DNA from: a virus | Virus record (IMG/VR): IMGVR_UViG_3300037070_007140 | Span: 1 to 22,992 of that record | Strand: one strand, 5' to 3' | Length of the DNA: 22,992 bases | In this document: in pieces, positions 22,038-22,992 of the stretch | Numbering within the stretch: the stretch's first letter is position 1 | Layout of the letters: every line of letters begins with the position of its first letter | Notes under the pieces: model-generated | Told to the model about the DNA's origin: nothing | What the model saw: only the letters and a program-made list of their open reading frames with translations | Database searches by the model: none | Position numbers and translations under genes: made by a program

Positions 22038-22243
22038 GGCCGCCGCCCGAACACCGACTTCTGCTTGACCTCACGGCGGACTCTGGAGCCGAACGCCCAG
22101 GTGCCGGAGCCGACACCCGCGATCCGCCGGACGCGGGCGCGGTGCTTCGCCTGGATCGCCGGGATCGGCCCGCGCTCCAGTTCCTCCGCCGCCGCCTGCT
22201 CGCGGGCCTCGCGTTCCCGCCGGATCCTCGCGTGCTTCGCCAT
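22034..22243 (-). CDS. Small basic hypothetical protein
   Basis: The protein has 69 residues from the ATG at 22241-22243, which overlaps the previous TGA (TGATG) and has better spacing to GGGAGG than an ATG one codon upstream. It is very rich in Arg, Ala and Lys (KHARIRREREAREQAAAEEL, then KHRARVRRIAG), so it is probably helical and may bind nucleic acid. No family recognised. Confidence 0.62.
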   Translation of the reverse strand: MAKHARIRREREAREQAAAEELERGPIPAIQAKHRARVRRIAGVGSGTWAFGSRVRREVKQKSVFGRRP

Positions 22244-22443
22244 CATCGCCTCCCGTTCGTCTTCGCCGACAACGCGCACGCGAGACAGAGGTGCCGCTGC
22301 ACGAGCGCGTCGATCCGCACATACGTGTCGCCCGGGCTGATCGTCTCCGCGCAGATGTCGCACGACCACGTCTTCTTCGCGGTCAGCGGCCACCCGTTCG
22401 CCCTGAACTCGACCCCGGCCGTTGTCGTTCCTGCGTACCTCAT
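22243..22443 (-). CDS. Small zinc-finger-like protein
   Basis: This 66-residue protein starts at ATG 22441-22443 (ATGA overlap) behind GAGGAG. A longer frame to 22488 would overlap the upstream gene. CDIC at 28/31 and H51, C53, C56 in QRHLCLAC, separated by ETISPGDTYVRID, look like a LIM/PARP-type or treble-clef zinc finger. It is probably a binding module; the partner is unknown. Confidence 0.7.
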   Translation of the reverse strand: MRYAGTTTAGVEFRANGWPLTAKKTWSCDICAETISPGDTYVRIDALVQRHLCLACALSAKTNGRR

Positions 22444-22992
22444 CGGCTTCTCCTCTCCCGGATCTGCTGGGCCTGCGCGTTCCGCCACCGCTGCCGGAAC
22501 ACCGCGATGTCCTCCTTACCCTTCGCGAGCGCCTTCCGATACGTGTCGTCCATCTCGGCCTTCTTCGCGAACGGATGCAGATGCTCCACCACGCTGTCCT
22601 TCGCGAACGCCCACATGCCTCGCATCAGGGCGGCGGTGCATAGCTCGTTGTCGACGCACTGGTGGTCGTACCCCTCGTGCAGGAGGACGCCGGGGCCGTC
22701 CCATCCGCCGCCGATCTCGCGGACGTAGTCGACGGACACGAGGGAGTGCGTCGAGTGGCGGCCCCTCCGAACGCTCGGGTTCCAGAGGTCGTTCGTGCCG
22801 ATCACCGACTTCCCGTAGTTCGCGGCGACGAGCATGGCGGCCTGGAGCCAGCCGGGGTGGAACGTGAGGTCGTCCGCGCCGGTGAACACCCAGTCGAACC
22901 CGTGCGACTCGGCGAGCCGGTACCCGTGATTGATCTTGCGGGCGTAGTCTCCCGGGCCTGGCTCGAACTCGACGTTCACGTTCCAGGTCGGC
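22440..22992 (-). CDS. Glycosyltransferase-like protein, 5' end cut by window edge
   Basis: The frame is open to the right edge. The GTG at 22977-22979 is internal, since the sequence above it reads in frame (PTWNVNVEFEPGPG). The visible 183 residues carry DWVFTGADDLTFHPGWLQAA, a family-2-type metal-binding ADD motif, and HPFAKKAEMDDTYRKALAKG near the C-terminus. It is the first visible gene of the glycan operon and overlaps the next gene by 4 nt. The missing N-terminus would hold the nucleotide-binding strand. Confidence 0.72.
   Translation of the reverse strand, partial: PTWNVNVEFEPGPGDYARKINHGYRLAESHGFDWVFTGADDLTFHPGWLQAAMLVAANYGKSVIGTNDLWNPSVRRGRHSTHSLVSVDYVREIGGGWDGPGVLLHEGYDHQCVDNELCTAALMRGMWAFAKDSVVEHLHPFAKKAEMDDTYRKALAKGKEDIAVFRQRWRNAQAQQIRERRSR

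Noticed and set aside
1-22992. tRNA or other structural RNA genes
   Set aside because: I saw no cloverleaf-like segment with a TTCGANNC arm and matching acceptor ends in the few non-coding gaps.

Overview
This window looks like part of a tailed-phage (or prophage) genome from a high-GC actinobacterial host. Seen directly: very high GC, codons ending mostly in G or C, tightly packed genes, strong GAGGAGG ribosome sites, and a portal, MuF, prohead protease, major capsid and tail order. The host assignment is inference from composition and from resemblance to actinobacteriophage proteins. No terminase, integrase, repressor, tRNA or rRNA gene was recognised.

Layout, following minus-strand transcription from right to left. 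(1) 22992-16517: an operon of about 15 minus-strand genes in which all 14 junctions overlap by 1 or 4 nt. It encodes glycosyltransferase-like proteins, a PIG-L/LmbE-type deacetylase, three SAM methyltransferases (two are FkbM-like tandem paralogues) and several tiny Cys/His proteins. (2) 16520-15484: a plus-strand four-gene cassette with its own promoter. (3) 15478-9852: a DUF1360-like membrane protein, a 17-residue Cys peptide, the portal, and a 1113-codon frame joining a MuF/HExxH-metallopeptidase-like protein to the capsid maturation protease. A plausible plus-strand mini-gene lies antisense at the join. (4) 9873-5105: an accessory island of about 4.8 kb, inserted between protease and capsid, with small genes on both strands and five of six copies of a conserved promoter/leader. 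(5) 4904-1: major capsid protein, a structural protein, a tail-tube-like protein, a collagen-like fibre and one truncated gene.

The least ordinary feature is the six-copy promoter/leader element. Each copy has TTGACA, a 16-17 nt spacer, a TAGAGT-like -10, then TGTCA, then a 20-nt block around the Shine-Dalgarno sequence. That block can fold as a hairpin, and its one variable pair changes in a compensatory way (C-G, G-C or T-G). In two copies the TGA stop codon of the preceding gene lies inside the -35 hexamer, at the centre of a 10- or 13-bp inverted repeat. This suggests a phage-specific regulon controlling the accessory genes at both DNA and RNA level.

Together the window would make the head shell, portal and protease, a tail-tube-like protein and a collagen-like fibre. 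It also carries a sugar-modifying gene set that may decorate the virion or another glycan, and an independently regulated set of small accessory proteins of unknown function.
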